The position numbers were made by a program, and so were the translations under genes. This document shows positions 23,303 to 31,548 of a stretch of 33,219 nt of DNA, piece after piece (position 1 is the stretch's first letter; each line of letters begins with the position of its first letter). The notes under the pieces are model-generated. The model saw only the letters and a list, made by a program, of their open reading frames with translations. It ran no database searches and was not told the DNA's origin. The DNA comes from Planctomycetaceae bacterium (GTDB lineage: Bacteria; Planctomycetota; Planctomycetia; Pirellulales; Pirellulaceae). Location of the stretch: assembly GCA_947463915.1 (NCBI GenBank), contig CANHVO010000028.1, positions 1-33,219 on the forward strand, read 5' to 3'.

Positions 23303-23369
23303 TTTCGTACTCGATTGTCCATCCGATCGAGTACGAGTACTGCCCTTCGGGCGGAGTACGAGTACGAAA
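23303..23369. repeat. Palindromic repeat with GAGTACGAGTAC direct repeats
   Basis: TTTCGTACTCG (23303-23313) is complementary to CGAGTACGAAA (23359-23369). Inside are two direct copies of GAGTACGAGTAC (23329-23340, 23354-23365) around a GCCC-TTC-GGGC hairpin (23342-23352). It lies between convergent genes; about 50 bp further right, GCTAGCGCC (23418-23426) repeats the core of the 10560-10617 element. Confidence 0.7.
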
Positions 23370-23432
23370 AACCCAAGGGAATTGGAATGTGGTGTTCAAA
23401 GATGTGGTAAAACCGGGGCTAGCGCCCGACGG

Positions 23433-23936
23433 CTAAACGAACGGCAAACTCTTGGCGAAGCCTCTCCGCTTCGCCCACGCTAAACCACCGAGAAACAGCA
23501 AGCAACCTATTCCAACATATCTCATCCAGCCTGCTTGGAAAACAATGGCGCCGTTGATTGCAATGAATCCCAAGAATCCAGTCACGACGTAACGATACCA
23601 ATTTGGAAAATCAGGATAACGCTTTGGCAGCAGCAATCGGATTGCGGCATCGGCGAGCCATACAATTACGAATAGATAATTGACATACAAGCCGGCTCCA
23701 AATCGGAAGCCAAGCAATTGTTCTGTTTGTTTGGCTGTGGACTCGAAAGCGGCGAGTTGACTACCTTGATGGAATGTCATCATAGCGCTAATGCTGTGTG
23801 CGAGAGCCAACAATGCTCCCGAAAGCCAAAGGATCGCGATAGCAAGACTCGTCGATTTTGCGCCACGCATTTCTGCGGCCAGGACAACGACCATCAAGAT
23901 CATTGAAATACGAATAGCCCAAAGCGACGCTTCCAT
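23433..23936 (-). CDS. Small polytopic membrane protein, unknown
   Basis: 167 aa, ATG start. Four or five membrane segments are seen (about 5-20, 28-48, 80-102, 116-132, 138-152), with short loops and a basic C-terminal tail (WAKRRGFAKS). A histidine and a serine in the second segment (LAHSISAMMTFH) are notable, but no family is recognised. It lies 58 bp downstream of the YdcF-like gene on the same strand and may share its transcript. Confidence 0.65.
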   Translation of the reverse strand: MEASLWAIRISMILMVVVLAAEMRGAKSTSLAIAILWLSGALLALAHSISAMMTFHQGSQLAAFESTAKQTEQLLGFRFGAGLYVNYLFVIVWLADAAIRLLLPKRYPDFPNWYRYVVTGFLGFIAINGAIVFQAGWMRYVGIGCLLFLGGLAWAKRRGFAKSLPFV

Positions 23937-23994
23937 ATACAGATTATGTCCTGCTTTATTTTAAAGCCGAAAGAAGCGAAAACAGTCAAGTGCA

Positions 23995-24870
23995 TTAGCG
24001 GCTGATTCGCATAGCGAGCCACTCTTTGAAGATCAATTGAAAATGGACGAGGCCGTCCGTTTCGGGCACGAACTGGTTGAAGGTTACTGGGCCGGTGCTC
24101 GTTCGATGGTCAGCGGCGATCGGTATTGCTTGGACCCCAACTCGCTCCGCCAGCTTCATGGCGCGCGGCAAATGAAAGGCGCTGGTTAGAATACCGCAGC
24201 GTTTGCCTTGCCAATATTCAGGGTGCTCTTTTAGCGATGCCATTTCAGCGAAAGTGTTCTGACCTGCAAGCTCCGAAATCACGTCGGCCGGAATACCAAG
24301 ACCTCTCCAAATCTGCGTGGTTTGAATACTTGGATCGTCTTTTGGTTTGAACGAGCCCAGGAGACTGCCAGCCAATTGCAAATTGTCTCCGGTTGTGACC
24401 AGATGTTTGGCGATCCCTGCCAAATACAAACGGGCGGCATATCCAACTCGATCGCCCGCCGAACTAAACTGCGCACGACCATCCGGTGTAACACTGGTGC
24501 CGCCCCCCAATACAATCACGTAGTCGAACGGTTCCGACGCGGATGGTATCGAGGATGTGATGGATGCCTCCCACCAATCGATGAGCCTCGCTCCAAAGAA
24601 TGGCGTACTCACCACCCACATCAAGCATGCACCGCAAATAAGAATCATACCGACTCTGCGTTCATGGCGCCTTAAAAGCACAAAGCCAATGGCCAACACA
24701 GTCACAATTGCGATGAACAATGGCTGTACCATCGCTGTCAGCAGTTTTTCAGCGGCGCTCTTACCACTGAACGAAGCAGTCAGAGCGAGAGGGAAAACAA
24801 CCGTTGCGAAAAAGACGATGAAGGTTGGCTTGAGCCATCCACTTTTTTGTTCGTGGTCAGGAAGCGACAT
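23995..24870 (-). CDS. YdcF/ElyC-like (DUF218) membrane protein
   Basis: 291 aa. Two or three N-terminal membrane segments (about 13-30, 45-66, 74-95) precede a DUF218 domain starting at DYVIVLGGGT (about 137). Family marks that follow are RVGYAARLYLAGIAKHLVTTG, QNTFAEMASLKEH and ILTSAFHLPRAMKLAERVG with the conserved His-Arg pair, then a C-terminal WLAMRISR. ElyC and SanA relatives act in envelope and peptidoglycan-precursor homeostasis; the biochemical reaction is not settled. The start lies only 12 bp after the cyclase stop, so the two genes are very likely one operon. Confidence 0.85.
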   Translation of the reverse strand: MSLPDHEQKSGWLKPTFIVFFATVVFPLALTASFSGKSAAEKLLTAMVQPLFIAIVTVLAIGFVLLRRHERRVGMILICGACLMWVVSTPFFGARLIDWWEASITSSIPSASEPFDYVIVLGGGTSVTPDGRAQFSSAGDRVGYAARLYLAGIAKHLVTTGDNLQLAGSLLGSFKPKDDPSIQTTQIWRGLGIPADVISELAGQNTFAEMASLKEHPEYWQGKRCGILTSAFHLPRAMKLAERVGVQAIPIAADHRTSTGPVTFNQFVPETDGLVHFQLIFKEWLAMRISR

Positions 24871-24882
24871 GCGATGGATCGA

Positions 24883-26745
24883 TCATTTCTCTGGCAAACG
24901 GATAAATCCTTGCCAATCTGGTGGTGCGGAGCGGCCATGTTGTGCAATGAAGACCGTTAGAAAATCTTTGACACGATCCTCTGCGGGAACTTGGTGTAGT
25001 AGGCGAAAAGCCTCACCCCAGTTACCATCTTGCAAACCATCGAGGGCCTTTTCGTACGCAACGATATGTGCGTCGGTAAGCAAAACATCGGGTCCCTCCG
25101 GGGGCAACAATTCGCTGACCATGAGCGGAGTGGTCATACCCACTGGCAAGACCCTCGCGACACGGCGAGTCCTGGCGATGGTCGGAGAGACTTCTTTTCG
25201 AACGCGGCTCGCAGTCGCTTCGTCCATTAGGATCGGTGCACGCAGTTGTTTAGTCATGCTCTCTAGGCGAGATGCCAGATTGACGACTGGCCCAAACACG
25301 GTCACCTTCACTTGATCTACGGTTCCGATGCGGCCAGCGACGGCTCGACCGGTTGCGATTCCTAGTCCGGCGCGGAAACCGGAAAGAGCATGTTTTTCGA
25401 TCGCGGCTGCTGTTTCGAATTCCGCTCGGATGGCAAGTGCGGCTTGGGCAGCTTGTAGGACGGAGCTTTGCTGTTCTAAGGGCCAGCCCCAGAATCCCAT
25501 GGCAGCATCTCCGTGAAAGTCACCCACGACTCCGTTTCGATCGAGGATATGATGCGTCATTACCCCCAATGCATCGCTCACGCGTCGAAGTAATTCTAGT
25601 AGTTTGTCGCCAGACTCTTCGCTCTGTCTTGAAAAGCCTCTCAAGTCGCAAAAGAGGACCGATACGTTGGCTTCTCGCGGCGCGAGCACTTCATCTGGGT
25701 CACGGGTTGCCAAAGCCTTCTGAACCACCGGAGCAAAAAACGGGCGCAATGAATCCTGGCGGCGCTGCAACAATCGGGTTTGTCGCAAGGAGCCAAGAGT
25801 TGTCGCCGTCAATTCGGCAAACTTGAGATCATCCTGCAGGTCCACGGCAATGGCTGCGGTGGCATCTCGGGCGTTTTGTGGAATCATAGTGCCAAAATCG
25901 CCAGCCACATAGATAGCCCATCCAGGACACGCTTCGCTATTGATGGGAGTGCAAAATGCCCAATCAACGTTTTCGCTTTGGGTGTAAGATTGGCTAGCGT
26001 CAATTCCGCGGCTCCATACGTGCAAGACGCTTTCTCGCGTGCGGATGGCCTGATGAATCAATTGGGCTGAAGGTGAAAACTGGTGCCCAATTAAATTGCG
26101 AGAGTCCCAATGAAGCAGTCGAATCCCAAACTCATTGATCTCGCTCGAGCTTCGTCCTTTTGCGACGCTTACCTTGGGCTTCGCCATTGGTGGTTCGCCG
26201 CTGGGTTGGTCGCCAACGATAGCAACAAAGCTTGCTTGTTGAATTCCCTGCATCAAGACATTGACGACTCGTGCGCACAACTCTTCGTCTGTACTGCTGC
26301 TGGAAATGATTTCAGGTACTCGGCTCAGCACCTCGATTCGGCGGTCGGCGTCTCGATAGCGAGCTTGTCGCAATTGAGAGGGGGCGTAGGAATGTTCGGT
26401 CAGTGCCGGAACTTCATCGGACTGTGAAACCATCCGAACGCGTTGGTCGACCAAACTAAAGGTTGTTTGGCCGATCACAAAATGATCGCCGATGCCAATG
26501 TCGAATTCTTCTTGGCGCAACCCTTTGTGGAAGATTGGATTGCGAGCATCGTTCAGCCGGGAAATTTCTAACCTGGAACCATTCCATATCAATCGAACGT
26601 GACTACGCGAGATGCGGTCATCCCATGGCACCGACCACCCAGGAGCAGTTCGGCCCAGAATAACGGGCTGGGTCAAAGGCTCTTTTGGTAGTGGGCGTCG
26701 CCAACGATCGGATGGGTTGGGCCCTTGGGCGATTAAATCCGGCAT
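24883..26745 (-). CDS. FHA-GAF-class III nucleotide cyclase
   Basis: 620 aa, ATG start. Three modules: an FHA domain (about 28-100) with G31/R32 and RSH at 47-49; a GAF-like domain (about 135-305); and a class III cyclase catalytic domain (about 358-540). The metal aspartates are present (D367 in LFCDLRGF, D413 in HGDAAMGFWG), as are the transition-state residues N489 and R493 in VVNLASRLE. At the place of the adenine-reading Lys (usual DKFIGD) the sequence is GDFHGD, giving D409, so ATP specificity is not assured. T482 (VTVFG) fits the second specificity position. The protein is predicted to be soluble and to join phospho-Thr signals and a small ligand to cyclic-nucleotide output. It overlaps nothing and leads the ydcF-like gene. 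Confidence 0.85.
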   Translation of the reverse strand: MPDLIAQGPNPSDRWRRPLPKEPLTQPVILGRTAPGWSVPWDDRISRSHVRLIWNGSRLEISRLNDARNPIFHKGLRQEEFDIGIGDHFVIGQTTFSLVDQRVRMVSQSDEVPALTEHSYAPSQLRQARYRDADRRIEVLSRVPEIISSSSTDEELCARVVNVLMQGIQQASFVAIVGDQPSGEPPMAKPKVSVAKGRSSSEINEFGIRLLHWDSRNLIGHQFSPSAQLIHQAIRTRESVLHVWSRGIDASQSYTQSENVDWAFCTPINSEACPGWAIYVAGDFGTMIPQNARDATAAIAVDLQDDLKFAELTATTLGSLRQTRLLQRRQDSLRPFFAPVVQKALATRDPDEVLAPREANVSVLFCDLRGFSRQSEESGDKLLELLRRVSDALGVMTHHILDRNGVVGDFHGDAAMGFWGWPLEQQSSVLQAAQAALAIRAEFETAAAIEKHALSGFRAGLGIATGRAVAGRIGTVDQVKVTVFGPVVNLASRLESMTKQLRAPILMDEATASRVRKEVSPTIARTRRVARVLPVGMTTPLMVSELLPPEGPDVLLTDAHIVAYEKALDGLQDGNWGEAFRLLHQVPAEDRVKDFLTVFIAQHGRSAPPDWQGFIRLPEK

Positions 26746-26875
26746 TTGGCACAGTTCGTAGGCGGTGGATGATTAGAACACACATACTACTTTAGCCAAA
26801 ACTTTTCACGCCGGATAGCGTTGTGAGGACGAGTCTTTAGGCTGGCGCCTGACACGTTGAGCAGAGTCTTGAACA

Positions 26876-27214
26876 TTAATTCGATGGAGTTGGGGTTACC
26901 CATTCGCTCGCAACCGACTCTTCAACAGCTGGCTTGGCTCGTCGACGTCGTCTTGGCTTGTTGGCAGCCCATTCCTTCGTCATGATCTCGAACACGTCAG
27001 GGCTCTCGTAGCGGACAACGTTTTTGCCCTCGGGAATCGGCCCGATGAGTCCCTTAAAAATTGGCATGCCCCGCAGGTCCAAGTCGGTGCTGCTGTCGTC
27101 GATCCCCACTTGGGAATGGGTGTGGAAGATGGATTCCGCGCTATGAAAATCGCGAATTCGGAGTGAACCATCTTGAGCTCGAGTAACTACCCGAAAAACT
27201 TCTTTCTTTGCCAC
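26876..27214 (-). CDS. Conserved-looking small protein of unknown function
   Basis: 112 aa, GTG start with GAGG about 7 nt upstream. The N-terminal part alternates charged and hydrophobic residues like a small beta-rich domain (EVFRVVTRAQDGSLRIRDF), followed by a basic patch NKPRRRRRAKP (about 85-95) and an acidic or polar tail. No signal peptide, membrane segment or known motif is present. The basic patch could bind nucleic acid, but that is a guess. It lies upstream of the cyclase gene on the same strand, 130 bp away. Confidence 0.55.
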   Translation of the reverse strand: MAKKEVFRVVTRAQDGSLRIRDFHSAESIFHTHSQVGIDDSSTDLDLRGMPIFKGLIGPIPEGKNVVRYESPDVFEIMTKEWAANKPRRRRRAKPAVEESVASEWVTPTPSN

Positions 27215-27709
27215 AGCTCTACCTCGGTCAATCGCTTTTGTGCTGGTCGTCAGGCTCCTTCCTCAATTTCCGCGCATAGATGATTGCGATCGCATTGTTG
27301 CGATCGCTCCACAGCATCCTTGCCGAGGTTCACCTACAATGTATTCATTCGACACATGGAGGTCCAAAGTTGCGAATCAATGCTAGCCCTAGCCCTAAGC
27401 CGGATCACACTCGCAAAAGCCAAACTCGGATCTTCCGTTACAACATGATGAAACGGATCGCCTGAGACTTGAGGCGTGTTTCAATTTATCTTGTCGCTTA
27501 GCCGCAATAGCGGCGACACTTTGTAGCCATTGGGGCTTGCCCCACGGTTTCTAGGCACGATGAATGAGTCTGCTGGGCGGGGGTTCATGCAATGCAGCCG
27601 AAAGTCTTGACGACTTTCGCTACAGGAAAGCCCGATTTGCATTGAGCAAAATGCGAAACAGCGTTGCGTTACACGGCTAGACATACATCCTCATCGAAAT
27701 GAGACGGCC
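27215..27709. other. 495-bp intergenic stretch with a cluster of hairpins
   Basis: No gene is supported. Near 27285-27308 the octamer GCGATCGC occurs twice, 9 bp apart. Three hairpins follow in a row: TGTCGC...GCGACA enclosing GCCGC-AATA-GCGGC (27492-27518), TGGGGC-TT-GCCCCA (27531-27544), and CGAAAGTC-TTGAC-GACTTTCG (27599-27619). The second shares GGGCTTGCCCC with the element at 1328-1432. The cluster follows, on the minus strand, the SMUG1-type gene and may include its terminator, but none has a T run. Confidence 0.6.
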
Positions 27710-28450
27710 TCAATCGATCCATATCCCAGCGTCGTTCAATTGTTTTGAAGCTTGTTCGGCCCAGCCTCGGTTTGCCGCTGGAGAAGCGGGACTTGGATGC
27801 AGGATCTTGCAAACTGCAATCGAATTGAGCTTTGTGTCGGAACGGCAGACTCGATTGAGGCAGTCTTGAGCGTAAGCGCCAACACCCACCGCAAACTCTG
27901 GCTTGAGAAGTAACAATGACTTTTGCAAATGCTCATCGCAAAGGGCATCCAACTCCTTACTCTCCGCCGCAGGCAATTTGTCGGGGGTTACGTTTCGGGC
28001 ACCGTCATCCATGAAGACTAACGGGCAATAATTTGAGACGTAGTGCTCAGCAAAGAAATCGTTGGCAGTTGGATATCGTTCTGCAAAGAGTCCCCACAAT
28101 CGCTTTCCCGAAACCTCGCTCCGCTTACAAGCGAAACCTTCTATAGGTCGTTTGGGGTGTTCACGTTCCGGCTTACTGATTTCGGTTTCGATTTTAAGAT
28201 AGTTTCGCACCGCATCGATCTCACCAAATGGAACCCCGGTCTGCGCCATCCCCCAGGGGCCTGGGTTCATGCCAAGTAGAAAGACACGACATGGACCGCC
28301 GGTATACAGCTTCATGTATTGTTCATGAGCGGACCAAGCGTAGTGGAGAGGGTTGTAGACCCAAGTAACTGGAGAAGAGAATCGAAGCGAATCCAGTTGG
28401 GATCGAAGTTGCTTTGCGGCTGCAATCAAGCCTTTCGTGATTTTGTTCAT
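27710..28450 (-). CDS. SMUG1-type uracil-DNA glycosylase (family 3)
   Basis: 246 aa from ATG at 28450. SMUG1 removes uracil and some oxidised pyrimidines from DNA as the first step of base excision repair. The first signature, MNPGPWGMAQTGVPFG (61-76), is nearly the vertebrate SMUG1 motif, with Asn62 in the water-activating position; the second, HPSPASPAANRGW (218-230), supplies the catalytic-loop His and the DNA-intercalating segment. CPLVFMDDGARNVTPDKL lies between. The frame is open to 28486, but that start would lie inside the terminator of the porin gene, so 28450 is preferred. No Shine-Dalgarno is clear. SMUG1 is uncommon in bacteria; planctomycetes are one known group that has it. Confidence 0.9.
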   Translation of the reverse strand: MNKITKGLIAAAKQLRSQLDSLRFSSPVTWVYNPLHYAWSAHEQYMKLYTGGPCRVFLLGMNPGPWGMAQTGVPFGEIDAVRNYLKIETEISKPEREHPKRPIEGFACKRSEVSGKRLWGLFAERYPTANDFFAEHYVSNYCPLVFMDDGARNVTPDKLPAAESKELDALCDEHLQKSLLLLKPEFAVGVGAYAQDCLNRVCRSDTKLNSIAVCKILHPSPASPAANRGWAEQASKQLNDAGIWID

Positions 28451-28472
28451 CGCCGCATTATTGCAGCAAAGT

Positions 28473-28507
28473 ACAAACAAAAACACCCTGCCGGTCGGCA
28501 GGGTGTT
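28473..28507 (-). terminator. Terminator of the porin gene
   Basis: AACACCCTGCC (28482-28492) and GGCAGGGTGTT (28497-28507) form an 11-bp perfect stem with a 4-nt loop, followed on the minus strand by TTTTTGTTTG (plus 28473-28482). It separates the porin gene from the SMUG1-type gene, which begins only 22 nt further on. Confidence 0.9.
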
Positions 28508-28543
28508 CTTTGAGTTTTTTCTTCTCGTTCGTATCTGTACGAT

Positions 28544-29980
28544 TTAGAACGTAAAGAGAATGTCGCCGCCAACCGATGTTTGGCTTCTCGAATTGTTCTC
28601 ATTGAATCCGAATCCAGGTGCACCTGTTCCGGTTCGATCCCAAACTTGACGAATTTCTGGCCTGAAGGTCAAGTTCGCATTTCTGCGAAGGTTCAACCCG
28701 GCTGTGTAATTGAGGTTGTCGTCATTCTTTGCGCCGTTAAACCCAGCACCGCTGTAGTTGAACCACTCGAAACGTTGACCGAAGGACACGCAATCGTTCA
28801 CCTTGTAGATCAAGTAATTGATGTTACCGAAGGTGTTACGTTGTGTCGCACCCGCACTGTTGTGCGTGTACAGGACGTCGCTTTGCGAGATATAGGTCAA
28901 CTTTTCAGTCAGAGCGGCTGTCAAGATGAAGTTATGGATTTGGCCTCGTTCCCCTACAGCACGATTGCCATCGCCAAAGCGACCCAAGCAATTCGTGTAA
29001 AGAACGGTGAAGGTGTCGTTCAATTTCTTCTTGAAGCCACCAAGATAGGCATCGCCATTGTCTTCGAATCCACTGTCCCAACCCATGACATATCCGTTGT
29101 ACAGCTGGGTATCCGAGTCCAAATTGTAAGTGGTCAAGGCACCGGTATGAGTAAACGGTTCAGCGTTGTAGAAGGTGAACTGACGGCTGTAGAAGAAATT
29201 GCCCGTGGATTGGACGACTTCGTTTCCGACGATCGTGAAGAAGTGTCCGAGCTTGACGCTCAAGTCACCCACTGCAACTTCACCGTACAACTGAGGCATC
29301 GAATGGCCGTAGCCAAGATTGTTAGGACCATTGTCCCAAGTGTTGTCCCAGTGATTATTGGGGATACCGAAAGCCTGTGTGTCCGGTGCATCGGTACCGT
29401 AGACGTAGTCGATGCGTCCGCCGAATCCAATGCCTTCTTTGCCGTCGGCAATCTTTTCAGCCCATAGCCATTGTTGACCAAGCTGGACGCGTCGAGCATA
29501 GGTATTGAAGCTGTTCGGATTGGCTTTGTTGTGGTAGCCAACACTTGTCCAACCGCCTACATTGATACCAGCAATACCGTTTGGTGCCAGTTTCCATGGC
29601 TCGCCAATGTTGCAATTGCCTCCCAGCAATCCGAGGCCGAGTAGACCGCCACCACAGCCGCTGCCGCAAGCACTGTCACAACCGCCATCACACATGCCGT
29701 TGCCGCAACCACAGCTTGCGAGACTGTCGCAGCTGCTTTTGCCATTGCAAAGATCCGCAACGTCACAGGCTGGGCTCTTGTCACTGCAAGCAGCTGTAGA
29801 CGCTTTCGCATCACTCGCCGAAGCCACAGGTGCTGCTGCAGGTGCTGACCCGTCTTGATAGTAGCTGTAGTAAGATGCTGGATAATACTTGGGAGCTGTT
29901 CGGTTAGTCTGACCAAAGGCCGTCCCCGCACAGCAAGCGCTTGCAATCATTGCAGTTAGCGCAAATTTGCTCATTTTCAT
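28544..29980 (-). CDS. Outer-membrane beta-barrel porin (BBP2/OmpL-like) with Cys-rich linker
   Basis: 478 aa from ATG at 29980; AGGAG lies 10 nt upstream, whereas the frame open to 30052 lacks this support. It has a signal peptide (about 1-24, AFGQ). Residues 25-60 are Tyr/Ala/Ser-rich. Residues 65-109 hold ten Cys in 45 residues with many Gly (for example CGCGNGMCDGGCDSACGSGC). The rest (about 120-478) reads as alternating amphipathic strands rich in Tyr, Asn, Gly and aromatic girdle residues, ending in GGDILFTF with a C-terminal Phe typical of outer-membrane proteins. It resembles the putative beta-barrel porin 2 group common in planctomycetes. The barrel probably forms a diffusion channel; the Cys-rich part could form disulfides at the cell surface or in the periplasm (inferred). 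Confidence 0.88.
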   Translation of the reverse strand: MKMSKFALTAMIASACCAGTAFGQTNRTAPKYYPASYYSYYQDGSAPAAAPVASASDAKASTAACSDKSPACDVADLCNGKSSCDSLASCGCGNGMCDGGCDSACGSGCGGGLLGLGLLGGNCNIGEPWKLAPNGIAGINVGGWTSVGYHNKANPNSFNTYARRVQLGQQWLWAEKIADGKEGIGFGGRIDYVYGTDAPDTQAFGIPNNHWDNTWDNGPNNLGYGHSMPQLYGEVAVGDLSVKLGHFFTIVGNEVVQSTGNFFYSRQFTFYNAEPFTHTGALTTYNLDSDTQLYNGYVMGWDSGFEDNGDAYLGGFKKKLNDTFTVLYTNCLGRFGDGNRAVGERGQIHNFILTAALTEKLTYISQSDVLYTHNSAGATQRNTFGNINYLIYKVNDCVSFGQRFEWFNYSGAGFNGAKNDDNLNYTAGLNLRRNANLTFRPEIRQVWDRTGTGAPGFGFNENNSRSQTSVGGDILFTF

Positions 29981-30360
29981 AGTTCTGGAACTCCTATCCT
30001 GAACAAGGGTGGAACGCTTAAGCGTTTGAAACGGCCGAAACACATGGGCCATTCTTTTTGTTTAGCACCCACGGATAGACGGTGAAGCGTCTTGCCCCCC
30101 GGTTGAGAGTATTCCGATCGTCCATCCGTGAACGCTAGTCAAAGGAGTTATCGGTGTGGCTGCCTGCAAAAATTCATGCGAAGGTCACATGCCAGCAGGA
30201 CTAATACAATCGGAAGCACCAGACCTGGTAAACTATTCCGATTAAGCAAGAAATACCACCAAAAAGCGACCGTAACGTTGCGTTTGCGTTTGCCTTACCA
30301 ACATGCCTATACTGTTCGAGACGAGCCAAACTCTTTCAAAATTGACGAAAACAGGAATTC
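29981..30360. other. 380-bp divergent promoter region, porin / alcohol dehydrogenase
   Basis: No gene is supported. AGGAG on the minus strand (29991-29995) is the porin ribosome site. An inverted repeat CACGGAT-AGACG (30070-30081) / CGTCC-ATCCGTG (30119-30130), with one mismatch and a 37-nt spacer, may be an operator, but this is weak. No clear -35/-10 pair was found for either gene. Confidence 0.4.
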
Positions 30361-31548
30361 ATGCAGGAATTTGACTACCAGCTTCGCCCCAGAATCATCT
30401 TTGGCTCTGGCGCTGTCGCAAAATTGGGAATGCTGGCTCAAGAGTTGGGATGTTCCAAAGCGTTTGTGGTCAGCGACCCTGGAGTTGTCCGTGCAGGACT
30501 CTTCGGAGCCGGCGAAAAAAGTCTGACAGACGCCGGAATTCAAGTCCGTGGGTTTCACGATTTATCAGAGAACCCAACCAATCGCCATGTAGAGCGTGGG
30601 GTATTGGCCGCCAAATCCTTCGAGCCGGATCTGCTAGTTGGGATTGGTGGCGGTTCCAGCATGGATTGCGCCAAGGGGATCAATTTCGTTTATTCGTGTG
30701 GTGGCAAGATACACGACTATTGGGGGGTGGGGAAAGCGACGAGAGCCATGCTTCCTATGATCGCGGTGCCGACGACTTCTGGTACGGGTAGTGAAACCCA
30801 ATCGTTTGCTTTGATCAGTGACGCAGAAAGTCATGTGAAAATGGCCTGTGGCGACTCACGGGCTGCCTGTCGAATCGCATTGCTAGATCCGGCCTTGACG
30901 ACGACCCAACCCGCCTCAGTTACTGCGCTTACGGGAATTGACGCAATTACCCACGCGCTCGAGACATTTGTTTGCAACAAGCGAACTCCTATGTCCGAAT
31001 GTTATTCGCGCGAAGCTTGGCAATTGCTCTCCCTGGGTTTCCCACAGGTGATTGAGTCTCCAGGCGATGTCGATGCTCGTGGACGCATGCAATTGGGCGC
31101 ATGTTTTGCCGGCATGGCTATCGAAGCTTCTATGTTAGGTGCGGCTCATTCGCTAGCAAATCCGCTTACGGCAACGTTGGGAGTTGCACATGGGCAGGCG
31201 GTCGGTCTGATGATGCCGCATGTCGTACGATTCAATGCCCAAATCGTAGAAGATCGCTATCGAGAACTGGCGAAGCTTTTGCCAGATAGTCAGATCGCTT
31301 CCGATAACCTGACAGGCTCGGAAAGAATAGCATCCATCTTTACCAAGTGGTTGCAAAAGGCAGGTCTGGCGACAAACCTTGAGGGGCTTAAGCAATGGCC
31401 CGCGGATTTGCGAGGGGACGCCAAGAGGACCAACGAACTGCTTCAAGCATTATCGATGTCTGCATCCAAACAATGGACCGCGTCTTTCAACCCTAGAACT
31501 GTTACTGAGTCCGATTTCCTTGCGATGTATCAAGCGGCGTTGGCTTAG
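30361..31548 (+). CDS. Iron-containing (group III) alcohol dehydrogenase
   Basis: 395 aa, ATG start with AGGA upstream. NAD(P)-dependent, metal-using alcohol dehydrogenase or aldehyde reductase of the Fe-ADH family. The nucleotide-binding loop is GGGSSMDCAKG (96-106). The four metal ligands are all present: D194 and H198 in GIDAITHALE, H263 in AAHSLANPL and H277 in GVAHGQAVG. PTTSGTGSET (137-146) is typical of the family. The substrate is not predictable; relatives use 1,3-propanediol, ethanol, butanol or lactaldehyde. The stop codon overlaps the first two bases of a large nested palindrome that may end the transcript. Confidence 0.92.
   Translation: MQEFDYQLRPRIIFGSGAVAKLGMLAQELGCSKAFVVSDPGVVRAGLFGAGEKSLTDAGIQVRGFHDLSENPTNRHVERGVLAAKSFEPDLLVGIGGGSSMDCAKGINFVYSCGGKIHDYWGVGKATRAMLPMIAVPTTSGTGSETQSFALISDAESHVKMACGDSRAACRIALLDPALTTTQPASVTALTGIDAITHALETFVCNKRTPMSECYSREAWQLLSLGFPQVIESPGDVDARGRMQLGACFAGMAIEASMLGAAHSLANPLTATLGVAHGQAVGLMMPHVVRFNAQIVEDRYRELAKLLPDSQIASDNLTGSERIASIFTKWLQKAGLATNLEGLKQWPADLRGDAKRTNELLQALSMSASKQWTASFNPRTVTESDFLAMYQAALA

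Noticed and set aside
24557-25315. Open frame of about 250 codons on the plus strand across the ydcF-like and cyclase genes
   Set aside because: It crosses the junction of two convincing minus-strand genes and shows no recognisable protein features.
26838-26860. GGCGCCTGACAC resembling the RAYT palindrome AGGTGCCAGGCACCT
   Set aside because: Only partial similarity and not a dyad; not enough to call it a copy.
28580-29467. Nearly 300-codon open frame antisense to the porin gene
   Set aside because: The porin on the other strand has signal peptide, ribosome site, barrel pattern and terminator; the antisense frame has none of these.
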